Shown: piece after piece, positions 50,696 through 60,413 of the stretch
How positions within the stretch are numbered: the stretch's first letter is position 1
Layout: every line of letters starts with the position of its first letter
NCBI GenBank assembly: GCA_013290125.1
Contig: JABCYQ010000001.1
Coordinates: forward strand, 62,001 to 126,000
Length of the DNA stretch: 64,000 bases
Direction: 5' to 3'
Origin: Vulcanimicrobiota bacterium
GTDB lineage: Bacteria > Vulcanimicrobiota > Vulcanimicrobiia > Eremiobacterales > Eremiobacteraceae
The notes under the pieces: model-generated
Told to the model about the DNA's origin: nothing
Database searches by the model: none
What the model saw: the letters and a program-made list of their open reading frames with translations, nothing else
Position numbers and translations under genes: made by a program

Positions 50696-53173
50696 TTAGC
50701 CGGTGACGATATTCAGCAGCCGGTCCGGCACGAACACGCGCTTGACGATCCTCTTCCCATCGAGCTGGGCGCTGACGGTGGATTCGCGGATCGCGAGCGC
50801 CATGGCGTCTTCTTCGCTGCAGCCGGGCTCTGCCGAGATAGCTGCCCGGCGCTTGCCGTTCACTTGCACGACGATCGGGATCAGATCGCGGCGCAGCGCC
50901 GCTTCGTCATATCTCGGCCAGGGCTGCAAATGCACGCTGCCGGCGCCGCCCGATCGTTCCCACAACTCTTCCGCGATGTGCGGCGCGAACGGCGCGAGCA
51001 TGAGGACGAGCGCGCGCGAGCCGGCGTGCAGCGCCGCAACATCGGCCGTCTTGCCGGTGGCTGCTTCGAGATCGTTGAGGAGTGTCATCAAGGCGGCCAC
51101 GCACGTGTTGAGATGCATGCGATCGCCGAGTTCTTCGGTTATCTGCCTGATCTTGGAATGAATCGAATAGCGAATATCACGATCTTCCGCGCCGTTCTGC
51201 AGTGCTTCGCCCGGCGTGTCGGAACAACAGCCAGGATGGCCCAACACGAGCCGCCAGATCCGCGCCAAAGTTCGCGTTGCGCCGGTTATGCCAGCCGTCG
51301 ACCAAGGATAATCGCTCTCGGGCGGGCCGGCGAACATTTCGAAGAGCCGGAGCGCGTCAGCGCCATAGCGGTCGACCGTCTCATCGATGCCCACCGTGTT
51401 GCCGTGCGACTTGCTCATGCGCTCGTTGTTTGAGCCGAGCACGAGCCCTTGGTTGAACAGGCGTAAGAACGGCTCGTCGCCGGGAACGAGCTCTTCTTCT
51501 TGCAGTACCTTATAGAAGAAGCGCGCGTACATGAGGTGCAACACGGCGTGCTCCGCACCGCCGATGTAGCGGTCCACCGGTGCCCAGTACTTCGCTGCGT
51601 CGACCGACCACGGCGCGACCGCATCGTGCGGACTGAGGTAGCGCATGTAATACCACGACGAGCACATGAAGGTGTCCATCGTCTCCGCTTCGCGCAACGC
51701 CGGACCGCCGCAGCGCGGGCACCGGACTTCGCGCCACCCCTTCGCGTTTTCGAGCGGGCTGCCCGACTCGGGTGCGAACGGTACGTCGTCTGGCAATAAC
51801 ACGGGAAGTTGATCTTCTGGAACGGGCACCAAGCCTTCTTTTGCGCAATCGACGAATGGGATCGGCGCGCCCCAGTAGCGCTGGCGCGAGATCAGCCAAT
51901 CACGGAGCTTGTAGAGAACCGCTTTGCGGCCGTTTCCGGCGCCGGCGAGCGCCTCGCCGATACGCTCGCGCGCGCTAGAGCTCGTCAGACCATCGAAGCC
52001 GTCGCTGTTGACGAGCACGCCGTCGTCTTCAAAGGCTTGCTGGCCGGCCACTGCGTCCGCGCCGGCCTGCGGAATCACGACCCGCTCGATCTCCAATCCA
52101 TGCTGGCGCGCGAACTCCAAGTCGCGTTGGTCGTGTGCCGGTACTCCCATCACCGCGCCGCTGCCGTAGGTCGCGAGCACGTAGTTGGTCACCCACACCG
52201 GGATGCGGCCGCCGGTGAGGGGATGGATGACGTATCCGCCTGAGAACACGCCGCGCTTCTCCATGAGTTGCGCGCGGTCCAATTCTGATATATCGCGCAT
52301 CTCGGCGGCAAACGTCTTGACTGCTGCACTCTGAGGCGTGTTCGCCGACAACTTCTCAACCGCAGGATGTTCGGGAGCAAGCGCGAGGAACGTCGCACCG
52401 AAGAGCGTGTCAAGGCGGGTCGTGAATACTTCGATTCGCGCACCCGGCACGTTTTCGATCGCGAACGAGAACGAAAAGCCCTCGCTTCGGCCGATCCAGT
52501 TGCGCTGCATGGTCTTGATCCGCTCGGGCCATGCGAGCGAATCCAAGCCTTTCAAGAGCGCATCGGCGTAGGCCGTGATCTTCAAGAACCACTGGTTGAG
52601 AAGACGCCGCTCGACTTTGGTGCCGCAGCGCCAGCAGACGCCGTTTTCCACTTGCTCGTTTGCGAGCACCGTCTTGTCGCGCGGACACCAGTTGACCGGC
52701 GCCTCTTTCTTGTATGCGAGGCCGCGTCGGAACATCAGTAGGAAGAGCCACTGCGTCCAGCGGTAGTATTCGGGAGATGACGTGTCGATCTCGCGCGTCC
52801 AGTCATAGGCGACGCCGAGCCGCTGCAGCTGGCGCCGCATGTTGGCGATGTTCTCGGTCGTCCAGATGCGCGGATGGACGCCGCGGGAGATCGCGGCGTT
52901 TTCGGCCGGCAAGCCGAACGCGTCCCAGCCCATCGGGTGCATGACGTTGCGGCCGCGCATGCGCTCGTAACGCGCGACGACGTCGCCTAGCGTGTAGTTG
53001 CGCGCGTGACCGACGTGAAGATCGCCGCTAGGATATGGAAGCATCTCGAGCAGATAGTACTTCGGCCTTTTTGGATCTTCGTGAACTTCGTTCTGCCGGC
53101 GCTCCGCCCAAAGACGCTGCCACTTCGTCTCGACGGCCTGCGGATCATAGCTCGGAATGTCGGCGTGCGGCAT
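50696..53173 (-). CDS. leuS: Leucyl-tRNA synthetase
   Basis: Charges tRNA(Leu) and edits mischarged products. From the ATG at 53173 it has 825 residues, the usual bacterial length. The HIGH motif is in DLHVGHARNYTLGD (51-64), the zinc region has WCPRDKTVLANEQ and CWRCG, the CP1 editing insert follows, and KMSKS is seen as RMSKSHGNTVG (near residue 583). The ORF is open far upstream of 53173, but the extension is Arg-rich and unlike LeuRS; PSYDPQAVETKWQ is the normal N-terminus. Divergent from comEA. Confidence 0.97.
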   Translation of the reverse strand: MPHADIPSYDPQAVETKWQRLWAERRQNEVHEDPKRPKYYLLEMLPYPSGDLHVGHARNYTLGDVVARYERMRGRNVMHPMGWDAFGLPAENAAISRGVHPRIWTTENIANMRRQLQRLGVAYDWTREIDTSSPEYYRWTQWLFLLMFRRGLAYKKEAPVNWCPRDKTVLANEQVENGVCWRCGTKVERRLLNQWFLKITAYADALLKGLDSLAWPERIKTMQRNWIGRSEGFSFSFAIENVPGARIEVFTTRLDTLFGATFLALAPEHPAVEKLSANTPQSAAVKTFAAEMRDISELDRAQLMEKRGVFSGGYVIHPLTGGRIPVWVTNYVLATYGSGAVMGVPAHDQRDLEFARQHGLEIERVVIPQAGADAVAGQQAFEDDGVLVNSDGFDGLTSSSARERIGEALAGAGNGRKAVLYKLRDWLISRQRYWGAPIPFVDCAKEGLVPVPEDQLPVLLPDDVPFAPESGSPLENAKGWREVRCPRCGGPALREAETMDTFMCSSWYYMRYLSPHDAVAPWSVDAAKYWAPVDRYIGGAEHAVLHLMYARFFYKVLQEEELVPGDEPFLRLFNQGLVLGSNNERMSKSHGNTVGIDETVDRYGADALRLFEMFAGPPESDYPWSTAGITGATRTLARIWRLVLGHPGCCSDTPGEALQNGAEDRDIRYSIHSKIRQITEELGDRMHLNTCVAALMTLLNDLEAATGKTADVAALHAGSRALVLMLAPFAPHIAEELWERSGGAGSVHLQPWPRYDEAALRRDLIPIVVQVNGKRRAAISAEPGCSEEDAMALAIRESTVSAQLDGKRIVKRVFVPDRLLNIVTG

Positions 53174-53242
53174 ACGCGCTATTGTACCATGCGCGGTCGC
53201 CTGGAACCTTGACCCTCGTTTGCGTGGCGGTGAAGACGCGCC

Positions 53243-53941
53243 ATGGATCGCACTACTATCGTCAAACTGCTCTTTGGTTCGGCAGCGGCTGCCGCGCTGT
53301 TCGCCGCCGGCATGTTCGTTCCGCGCCTGCAATCGCAGACGCCGCCGCTTTCGGTTGCCGATCAGGCAACAGTGCCGCCGCAACTCACCGCCGCGTCCGC
53401 GGTCGACACCCCGCTTCCGGCTGCGTCCGCGTCCGCTTCGGTGGCAGTATACGTTTGCGGTGCTGTGCGAAAGGCCGGTGTCTATACGCTCGACACTGGG
53501 GCGCGCGAAGTCGACGCGATCGCCAAAGCCGGCGGCGCGGCGCCAAATGCCGACCTCGAACAGCTCAATCTTGCCCAACCGCTCGGCGACGGTATGAAGA
53601 TCGACGTTCCGGTGAAAGGGCAAGTCATCGCACAAGAGGGCGCTGACTCCGTGAGCTCCGCACTGGCATCTACCGCTGTGGGCTCGGCGCCGCGGCGCGG
53701 CGGACGCCATCATTCCTCGCGTAGCGGCTCCCACAAACTGCACGACGGTCAGACGATCGATGTCAACACGGCGACAGAGTCCGAGCTCACGCAGTTGCCT
53801 GGCGTCGGGCCAAGCCTGGCCGCGCGCATCGTCGAATATCGCCAATCAAACGGCCCGTTCCAGACGCCGGACGACATGCAAAACGTCGCCGGCATCGGCC
53901 CGAGCAAATTCGCGAAGATGGAACCGTTCATCCGGATCTGA
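53243..53941 (+). CDS. comEA: ComEA-family competence DNA-binding protein
   Basis: A 232-residue membrane-anchored DNA receptor for natural transformation. An N-terminal helix (about 7-28) is followed by an SLBB domain (about 67-125, VAVYVCGAVRKAGVYTL), a low-complexity His/Ser/Arg linker (about 150-165) and a C-terminal double helix-hairpin-helix (about 171-232: IDVNTATESELTQLPGVG then IVEYRQSNGPFQ and NVAGIGPSKFAKM). This is the full ComEA layout. It binds double-stranded DNA and passes it to ComEC. Confidence 0.92.
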   Translation: MDRTTIVKLLFGSAAAAALFAAGMFVPRLQSQTPPLSVADQATVPPQLTAASAVDTPLPAASASASVAVYVCGAVRKAGVYTLDTGAREVDAIAKAGGAAPNADLEQLNLAQPLGDGMKIDVPVKGQVIAQEGADSVSSALASTAVGSAPRRGGRHHSSRSGSHKLHDGQTIDVNTATESELTQLPGVGPSLAARIVEYRQSNGPFQTPDDMQNVAGIGPSKFAKMEPFIRI

Positions 53942-53994
53942 CCGGTACACGTATCTCCCCACATAAACCATCCGAATAGATCGGGAGATACCTC

Positions 53995-54477
53995 ATGACG
54001 TCGCTCGCCGCTTTGGTCTCCGCAATCTTCATCGCCGCCGTTGGACCTTCTCTCGGTTCCGTCACCGGCGCGGCCGACTGGATCCATGGCAACGTCACCG
54101 CCGTACAGCTTCAGGGCAAAGTTGTCTTGGTGGATTTCTACACGTTCGACTGCATCAATTGCAAGCACACCGAGCCGAATTTGCGCTCGCTCTACGCGAA
54201 CAACCCACGGAAAGATCTCGTCATCATTGGCGTGCACTCACCGGAGACGAGCTACGAACGCGATCGAGCGAACCTCATCGCGTCTCTCGCCGATCAGGGC
54301 ATCGCGTGGCCGGTCGTCGTCGACAACGATTTCAAAGTCTGGAATGCGTATGGTGTGACGGCGTGGCCCACGCAGATGGTCTTCGATCGCAAAGGTGTGC
54401 TCCGTCAGACATTCGTCGGCGAAGGATACGACAACGAGTTGGATTCACTCGTCGCATCGCTAATCGCCGAACGTTGA
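53995..54477 (+). CDS. Exported thioredoxin-like (TlpA/DipZ-like) protein
   Basis: A 160-residue protein with an N-terminal signal/anchor (LAALVSAIFIAAVGPSLG, about 4-21) and a thioredoxin fold. The redox motif is DCINCK (C53 and C56) in FYTFDCINCKHTEPNLRSL, like the C-terminal domain of DipZ/CcdA-fusion proteins. The cis-Pro segment is VTAWPTQMVFDRKG. It would act on disulfides outside the cytoplasm and could serve cytochrome c maturation. No ccdA is seen. Alternatively it belongs to a different oxidoreductase system. Confidence 0.87.
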   Translation: MTSLAALVSAIFIAAVGPSLGSVTGAADWIHGNVTAVQLQGKVVLVDFYTFDCINCKHTEPNLRSLYANNPRKDLVIIGVHSPETSYERDRANLIASLADQGIAWPVVVDNDFKVWNAYGVTAWPTQMVFDRKGVLRQTFVGEGYDNELDSLVASLIAER

Positions 54478-54489
54478 GCGCCTGCCGCT

Positions 54490-55257
54490 TTAGCGCGGGC
54501 GAGATAAAGTCTGGGAGCGAACATCTGATTCATCGCTATCGGTCGGCCATGCCGCGGCGTCTGCAAAGCGAAGATGCGGAAGAAGCCGATCAAACGGATA
54601 GTTGACATCCCAAACGCCGTTATCGTTCACGAACGTCATGACTATCGGAATGTTTTGTGGGGGAAGAATAACGCTGTGAGAGCGGATAAAGCCGTCGCTA
54701 GCCCATGAGGCAATCGGACCCGGAGACCATTGTATGGCGGCTCGAAACACCTGCGACTCGATAGAGACTTGGCCGATTCGCTCACGGTGAATCGGTTGAA
54801 TCCACAGGACGTGATCCGGAACAATCCTCGAATAGCACAAATATGAGTAATGTTCGGGGTTGTTCCCATAGTCATCTTCGTCAAAGTAGTATGGCAGGGC
54901 ACTCAATGTCAAGTGATACGCGAAACCGTAGCCGGTCGCGACCCTTTCGATCATTCCGGCCGCTGCTAGATGGTTTAGTAGTGTATACGTCACGCGAGCA
55001 TCGGGAGTACGCAGACTCCGTGCACTCATTCGTGCGGACCACGTCGGCGGCAGCCACCAGCTGGTCTCGTCGACTTCCGCGGAGTATCCATTGTAATATC
55101 CGTCGCCGCGGGCGACCGGTGCCCAGCCGAGTGGCACACACTCGTAGTAGCGAAATCTATCTTCAAAAGCGCTAAGAACGGCACGCGGACTATTTGCCGA
55201 GCAGGCTGCTATAGCGGCGGTGGCGAGGAGTACGCACGTAGCTTTTGAGGCGGTCAC
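54490..55257 (-). CDS. Hypothetical lipoprotein
   Basis: A lipoprotein of about 255 residues from the GTG at 55257, which places a compact signal VTASKATCVLLATAAIAAC and lipobox IAAC directly at the N-terminus. The mature part is rich in aromatic residues, with several Tyr/Trp-rich segments (FRYYECVPLGW, LPYYFDEDDYGNNPEHYSY). No family was recognised. An ATG at 55296 overlapping the upstream gene is possible. Its distribution and role are unknown; it follows the Mo-oxidoreductase gene on the same strand. Confidence 0.7.
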   Translation of the reverse strand: MTASKATCVLLATAAIAACSANSPRAVLSAFEDRFRYYECVPLGWAPVARGDGYYNGYSAEVDETSWWLPPTWSARMSARSLRTPDARVTYTLLNHLAAAGMIERVATGYGFAYHLTLSALPYYFDEDDYGNNPEHYSYLCYSRIVPDHVLWIQPIHRERIGQVSIESQVFRAAIQWSPGPIASWASDGFIRSHSVILPPQNIPIVMTFVNDNGVWDVNYPFDRLLPHLRFADAAAWPTDSDESDVRSQTLSRPR

Positions 55258-55277
55258 GCGAGACCGTTCATCTAGGG

Positions 55278-56012
55278 TCAGATCCCTGCGAACCATTCGT
55301 AGCCCTGATCTTCCCAGTATCCGCCGGCGCCGGGCAGCATCGCGACCACTTCGATGCCTTGCACGTATTTCGCACTCTTGTAGCCTAGTTGCGTCGGCAC
55401 TTTCAATCGAATCGGTGCACCGTTTTCAACCGGCACAGGTTTGTCGTTCAGCTCGTATGCCAGCAGCGCTTGCGGGTGCGCAGCCTGGCGCAACGTTAGC
55501 GATTCGTAATACAGTGTGCCGGAACCATCGTCGTCCATGCAATGAAATACGACGTAGCGGCCCGCTGAAGTCGGCTGCGCAACGGCTAAGAGATCCCCGA
55601 GTCGCACGCCTGTCCACTTCCCGATCACACTCCATCCCTCGACGCAATCGTGGCGCGTGATCTGCGCCACTCGGTTGAATCGACCGCGCAGTTCCGCGAG
55701 ACTATAGGACGCCGGCTTCGCCACGAGACCGCTCACGGACAAGCGGTATCCGCGCCAGCCGTCGGCGGCCCATTGCGCGTATTGCGGGCTAGAGGGCGGC
55801 ATGAAGCCGTTCGGCCGAAAGACCGGCGAGATATCTCGTTCGCGGTACTCGCGCGCCAACGGCTGACCCGTGCCCAAGATCGCGAAGTTGAGGTGTTCGG
55901 GAAGCGCGAGTGCGTTTCGGACGAGGTCGGTCTGCCCGAGCTTGTCGGCGATACCGGAGCAGCCGGCGAGTGCCGTCGCGCCTGTCAGTGCGAGGAATCG
56001 AGCGCGGCGCAT
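55278..56012 (-). CDS. Molybdopterin oxidoreductase (sulfite oxidase/MsrP-like fold), lipoprotein
   Basis: A 244-residue molybdopterin-binding protein of the oxidoreductase PF00174 type. The Mo-coordinating Cys is in TRHDCVEGWSVIGKW (C123). Further family stretches are VVFHCMDDDGSG, AYELNDKPVPVENGAPIRL and KSAKYVQGIEV. The N-terminus MRRARFLALTGATALAGCSG carries a lipobox ALAGC (C18), preceded by RR, so Tat export with lipidation is plausible. One base separates it from the cytochrome b gene. Sulfoxide or sulfite-type substrates are both possible. Confidence 0.88.
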   Translation of the reverse strand: MRRARFLALTGATALAGCSGIADKLGQTDLVRNALALPEHLNFAILGTGQPLAREYRERDISPVFRPNGFMPPSSPQYAQWAADGWRGYRLSVSGLVAKPASYSLAELRGRFNRVAQITRHDCVEGWSVIGKWTGVRLGDLLAVAQPTSAGRYVVFHCMDDDGSGTLYYESLTLRQAAHPQALLAYELNDKPVPVENGAPIRLKVPTQLGYKSAKYVQGIEVVAMLPGAGGYWEDQGYEWFAGI

Positions 56013-56013
56013 C

Positions 56014-56805
56014 TCACTTCGCTCCTTTAACGGCGAAGCGCCCGGTGATCATCGAGCGCATGTTATTGATGAACCCTGTGAGCACAACCATCGCGATGTG
56101 CCCGACGAAGAAGCCCGTCAGCGCGATCCACGCCGCGAAATGCCAGACGCGCGCGAACTGCCGGCCGCCGAGGATCCAAGGCAGCCAAGGCGCCCACGCG
56201 TCGACGCTCGGCGAAAGCGCGAGACCTGAGATGATGACCAACGGCGAGACGAACCAGACAACGCCGAAATACGCCAGCTTCTGCATGGGATTGAGCTCTG
56301 CAGTGGGCGGGATCTTCCAGGGCTTGAGATGCTCTTTGAGCGTGTGCGGCAGCGCTTTGAAATCCGCTTTCGTCGGGATGAGTTTGACAGCGAAGCGGGC
56401 ATAGACAGCCGCACATAACACGAAAATCCACGCGAAGAAGATATGCCAACGGCGTCCATCCGCCAAGTCTTGTTCGGACGGTATCGTCGCCCAGCCGGGA
56501 AACGCCCGCGCGCCCTCGCTGCCTTGGCCGTTGTCGCCCCACCCGAGCACGTGCGTCGTGGGAATGCGCACGCGGCCGATCTGCACCCAGCCGTGCGGAT
56601 TGCCTTGCGCATCCGTTTCGCCTGAGATCGAGAGGATCGGGCTGCCGAAATTCGACGCATCCGATGCGTAGAGCGCGGGATGCGCATTGAAGATCTGCAT
56701 GCCGCTCATCGCCAACACGAATAACGACAGGGCGATGACCCAGTGCGTGATGCGCACGAGCAGCGGGTGGCGCATGATGACGTGCGTCATCCGTTTCTTC
56801 TGCAT
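56014..56805 (-). CDS. Cytochrome b561-type membrane subunit
   Basis: A 263-residue membrane cytochrome b. Four main hydrophobic segments are visible, and the first contains RITHWVIALSLFVLAMSGMQI (heme-ligand-type His at about 21). Others contain RWHIFFAWIFVLCAAVYARF, WFVSPLVIISGLAL and VWHFAAWIALTGFFVGHIAMV. The ATG at 56805 has GGGAGGGA as SD. It likely passes electrons between the quinol pool and the Mo protein encoded one base downstream, as in other PF01292 pairs. Confidence 0.9.
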   Translation of the reverse strand: MQKKRMTHVIMRHPLLVRITHWVIALSLFVLAMSGMQIFNAHPALYASDASNFGSPILSISGETDAQGNPHGWVQIGRVRIPTTHVLGWGDNGQGSEGARAFPGWATIPSEQDLADGRRWHIFFAWIFVLCAAVYARFAVKLIPTKADFKALPHTLKEHLKPWKIPPTAELNPMQKLAYFGVVWFVSPLVIISGLALSPSVDAWAPWLPWILGGRQFARVWHFAAWIALTGFFVGHIAMVVLTGFINNMRSMITGRFAVKGAK

Positions 56806-57008
56806 AGTCCCTCCCTGGCGTATACGCACGGAACCGCAGCATGGATGCTTCTACGAGCGCGTTTGGCGTTTGATGCCGATAGGTCCGGCCCGATCGTAGG
56901 TATTCCGTCGCAATTCTCGGTCTCCCGGAAATCGTTTGCAGGAAACACAGGACGGCGCGAATTATGCATAACTTCACTAAGTTAGTAGACTTAAGGGAGA
57001 TAGCTGGA

Positions 57009-58442
57009 ATGACCCCGACACGCATGCGATTTCGAGTCCATCTCAACGACGTGGACGTCGCTATCATCGGCGCCGGCTTTTGCGGTTCGATGCTTGCGCT
57101 GCGCCTTATCAACCGTTCCGACGTGCGCTCGATTGCGCTGATCGACGGAACCGGACGCTTCGGCGCTGGGGCTGCGTACGCGACGACGCACTCTGAACAT
57201 CTCCTCAACGTTCCAGCGGGCAAAATGAGCGCGTTCCCCGAGATGCCCGATCATTTCCTGACGTGGTTGCGGACCAATCGCCGCGCGCTCGGACGACTCG
57301 CCGGTGATGACGTCCAAGCGTCAGACTTCGTGCCGCGTACGACGTACGGCGCTTACATCCGCGCGCTGCTCGAGAGCGCGCCGCTGGACGGCGAGGGAAT
57401 CGCATCCGTCGTACGGACCGCGTCTGACTTGACCGTCGACGAGCACGGCACGACGGTCTGGTTCGAAGACGGATCGCATGTGCGCGCAACCGCGTGCGTA
57501 CTCGCGACCGGCAATGAGGCGCCGCTCGACGTCCCGGGCATCAGCGCGGAGCTTAAGCGTTCAACCGTCTATTGCGCTGACCCGTGGCGCACAGACCTCG
57601 CCAAAAGAGCGAGCAAAGCGCGCTCGATATTGCTGATCGGATCCGGACTGACTGCGATCGATGTCGCGTTGACCTTGAAGAGCGCGAACCCTGAGGCCGC
57701 AATTCACATGATCTCGCGCCATGGCCGGCTCCCGCGGCCGCACGTGGCGATCGAACCGCGCACCGTCGACCTCTCGAAGCTTCTCGGCGCGCGTTCGATC
57801 GTAGAAGCAAGCCGCAGCCTTCGCGCCTCAATCGACGCGGCGGCCGAAGACGGAGCCGATTGGCGATGCGTGATCGACGCACTTCGGCCCCATACGCACG
57901 GGATCTGGCGCGGCATGGATCCCGTTTCTCGACGTCGGTTTCTCCGTCACGCGCGATCGCTGTGGGAGATCCACAGGCATCGTATCGCACCGTCCGTCGA
58001 CGGATCCATTCGCGGCATGTTGTCCTCGGGGTCGCTCTGCGTACGTTCCGGAAGACTCATCGATTCGACGGCGCGCTCTGGGCAGGCCGTTGTTTCATAC
58101 CAGCGCGGTGACGGCCGGCTCGCGAAGCTCGAATCCGATTGCGTCGTGAACTGCTCCGGGCCCGCGACGGATCTGCGCCGATCACCGTCCGCGCTTTGGC
58201 GTAATCTGATCGGACGTGGCATCGTCCGGCCGGATGCGCTGGGTCTCGGCCTCGATACCGACGACCGGGGCGCGGTTGTGGATTCGAACGGTCACGCGTC
58301 GCACTGGCTCTTCGCTCTCGGTGGATTGCGCCGGCCTGATCTCTTCGAATCAACCGCCGTACCCGAACTACGGCAGCAGGTGAAAGATCTCGCGATACTG
58401 CTGCAGCCGGCGAACGCGGCGTTGTCCGCGTTGCCGGCTTGA
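57009..58442 (+). CDS. FAD/NAD(P)-binding protein (lycopene-cyclase-like / HI0933-type PF13454)
   Basis: A 477-residue flavoprotein-like protein of the FAD/NAD(P)-binding PF13454 group. The FAD-binding loop is VDVAIIGAGFCGSMLALRL (about 13-31), with further motifs GRFGAGAAYATTHSEHLLNVPAG and a second nucleotide-binding GSGLTAIDVALTL (about 215-227). The C-terminal half contains VNCSGPATDL. The ATG at 57009 has GGGAGAT upstream and suits the FAD domain. An alternative ATG is at 56964. Role (electron transfer or small-molecule oxidation) is unknown. Divergent from the cytochrome b gene. Confidence 0.85.
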   Translation: MTPTRMRFRVHLNDVDVAIIGAGFCGSMLALRLINRSDVRSIALIDGTGRFGAGAAYATTHSEHLLNVPAGKMSAFPEMPDHFLTWLRTNRRALGRLAGDDVQASDFVPRTTYGAYIRALLESAPLDGEGIASVVRTASDLTVDEHGTTVWFEDGSHVRATACVLATGNEAPLDVPGISAELKRSTVYCADPWRTDLAKRASKARSILLIGSGLTAIDVALTLKSANPEAAIHMISRHGRLPRPHVAIEPRTVDLSKLLGARSIVEASRSLRASIDAAAEDGADWRCVIDALRPHTHGIWRGMDPVSRRRFLRHARSLWEIHRHRIAPSVDGSIRGMLSSGSLCVRSGRLIDSTARSGQAVVSYQRGDGRLAKLESDCVVNCSGPATDLRRSPSALWRNLIGRGIVRPDALGLGLDTDDRGAVVDSNGHASHWLFALGGLRRPDLFESTAVPELRQQVKDLAILLQPANAALSALPA

Positions 58443-58458
58443 CGAGAATAGATAGCCG

Positions 58459-59676
58459 CTACTCGTGCCGCAGCGCTTCGATCGGGTTCAGCAGCGACGC
58501 GCGGCGAGCCGGATAGAACCCGAACACGACACCGACGAGGCCGGCGAACCCGAACGAGATCATCACGGATGTCGGCACGATGACGATCGGCCAGCCGGCG
58601 CCGTTTGCCGTGGCGACCGCGGCTCCGATACCCGCCATCACCCCGATCGCACCGCCGATGCACGACAGCGCGACCGCTTCCACCAAAAATTGCAGCAGAA
58701 TGTCGCGTTCGCGCGCGCCCACCGCCATGCGGATGCCGATCTCACGCGTGCGCTCGGTCACCGAGACGAGCATGATGTTCATGATGCCGATGCCGCCGAC
58801 GATCAGCGAAACGGCGGCGATGCCGGCTAGAAGCTGGGACTGGACGTTCGCCGTGGCGGTGGCCGCCTGTTGAACACTAGCGATGTTGCGCACCGAGAAG
58901 TCGTCGGGTTGTTTCGGCGTGAGGCGATGCCGCAAGCGCAACAGCGCTTCGATCGACGAGACCGCACCGTCTACCGCGTCGGGGCTTGAGGCGGAGACGA
59001 GGATGGAAGATAGCCAGTTCTGGCCGTTGAGGCGCAGCTGCATGGCTGTGATCGGAACGATGATCTGATCGTCCTGGTCGCGGCCGAAGCCGCTTTGACC
59101 CTTTGATTCGAGCACGCCGACGACTAAGAACGGAACGCCTTTGATGATAACGGTCTGACCTAGCGCCGCGCCCGAAGGGAAGAGATTCTGCACGACAGTC
59201 TGGCCAAGCACTGCCACCTTCGCACCCGAGCGTACGTCGTCCGCGCTGATGAATCGCCCGCTTGTCGTGCCCCAATTCTCCACAACCGCCCAACCGGGCG
59301 TCGTACCGAGGATAGACGTGGCCCAGTTATTTCCACCCGAAACGGCTTGTGCGTTAGTGCTTGACTGCGGTGCGACGCCGGCCACGGTCGGGATATCCGC
59401 CGTGATCGCGTCCGCGTCGCCGGATTTGAGCGATTGGCGCGCGCCCGCGCCGAGCTGCACCCCGCCCGTGATCACGCTGCCGGGCACGACGACGATCAGG
59501 TTGCTGCCGAGCCGGGCGAGTTGCGCCGCGACGGCGGCTTGCGCGCCGCTGCCGATGGCCATGGACGTGATGACCGCACCGACACCGATGATTATGCCGA
59601 GCATCGTCAAGAGCGATCGAAACGCATTGCGGACAAGCGACTGCCATGCGACTCGGAATAGTCCGGCGGTATTCAT
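58459..59676 (-). CDS. MacB-type ABC transporter permease (FtsX/MacB family)
   Basis: A 405-residue permease with an N-terminal helix (about 20-42), the MacB periplasmic core (about 45-275) and three C-terminal helices of the FtsX domain. Family stretches: [21 protein letters not shown] at the N-terminus, [32 protein letters not shown] near residue 300, and [21 protein letters not shown] at the end. It overlaps the ATPase gene by four bases. It pairs with the ATPase and HlyD-type adaptor as a MacAB system whose outer-membrane partner may be the TolC-like protein at 11364. Confidence 0.92.
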   Translation of the reverse strand: MNTAGLFRVAWQSLVRNAFRSLLTMLGIIIGVGAVITSMAIGSGAQAAVAAQLARLGSNLIVVVPGSVITGGVQLGAGARQSLKSGDADAITADIPTVAGVAPQSSTNAQAVSGGNNWATSILGTTPGWAVVENWGTTSGRFISADDVRSGAKVAVLGQTVVQNLFPSGAALGQTVIIKGVPFLVVGVLESKGQSGFGRDQDDQIIVPITAMQLRLNGQNWLSSILVSASSPDAVDGAVSSIEALLRLRHRLTPKQPDDFSVRNIASVQQAATATANVQSQLLAGIAAVSLIVGGIGIMNIMLVSVTERTREIGIRMAVGARERDILLQFLVEAVALSCIGGAIGVMAGIGAAVATANGAGWPIVIVPTSVMISFGFAGLVGVVFGFYPARRASLLNPIEALRHE

Positions 59677-60413
59677 AGGACGCTACCCGCTGGCAACGAC
59701 GCGCGATCATCCACGATGAGACCGTCACGAAAGACGACGACGCGCCGAGCCCATGTGGCGATGTCCGGCTCATGGGTGACGAGCACGATCGTGATATGGC
59801 GCGATTCGTTCAGCGAGCGGAAGATCGCCATGATCTCTTCGCTGCTGTGGCTGTCGAGATTGCCTGTCGGCTCGTCCGCCAAGATCATAGCCGGATCGTT
59901 CACCAACGCGCGCGCGATCGCGACGCGCTGCTGCTGACCGCCCGAGAGTTCGGTGGGAAGATGGTCCAGCCGGTTGACAAGCCCCACGGCCTCGAGTGCG
60001 GCGCGCGCGCGGGTATGCCGCTCTTGCGCTTCGATGCCCGCGTAGGTCAGCGGCAGCTCGACATTTTCGAGCGCCGAGCTGCGCGCGAGTAGATTGAAAC
60101 CTTGGAATACGAAACCCAAACGCTTGCTCCGGATGACCGCGAGCTGATCGCGCGAGAGCCGCGAGACGTCTTCACCTTCGAAGAGATAGGTACCGGATGT
60201 TGGCGTATCAAGACAGCCGATGATGTTCATGAACGTGGACTTTCCCGAACCGGACGGCCCCATCACTGCCAAAAATTCGCCGGCGTCTACACGCAGATCC
60301 ACACCCGCCAGCGCCGCGACCTGCACGCCACCCATCGCATAGACCTTGTGGAGCGCTCGGACTTCGATTGCGGGAACGGTGGCCGGAGCGCCGCCTGCTG
60401 TGTAGTCCGTCAT
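59673..60413 (-). CDS. MacB-type ABC transporter ATPase
   Basis: A 246-residue ABC ATPase of the LolD/MacB subfamily. Walker A is GPSGSGKST (52-60), followed by [15 protein letters not shown], the Q-loop [21 protein letters not shown], the signature [15 protein letters not shown] and Walker [13 protein letters not shown]. It overlaps the adaptor gene upstream by four bases and the permease downstream by four. ATPase and permease are separate polypeptides here, unlike the fused E. coli MacB. Confidence 0.95.
   Translation of the reverse strand: MTDYTAGGAPATVPAIEVRALHKVYAMGGVQVAALAGVDLRVDAGEFLAVMGPSGSGKSTFMNIIGCLDTPTSGTYLFEGEDVSRLSRDQLAVIRSKRLGFVFQGFNLLARSSALENVELPLTYAGIEAQERHTRARAALEAVGLVNRLDHLPTELSGGQQQRVAIARALVNDPAMILADEPTGNLDSHSSEEIMAIFRSLNESRHITIVLVTHEPDIATWARRVVVFRDGLIVDDRASLPAGSVL

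Noticed and set aside
53174-53845. N-terminal extension of leuS by 224 codons.
   Set aside because: It runs antisense through comEA and its composition is unlike LeuRS; the normal N-terminus begins at 53173.
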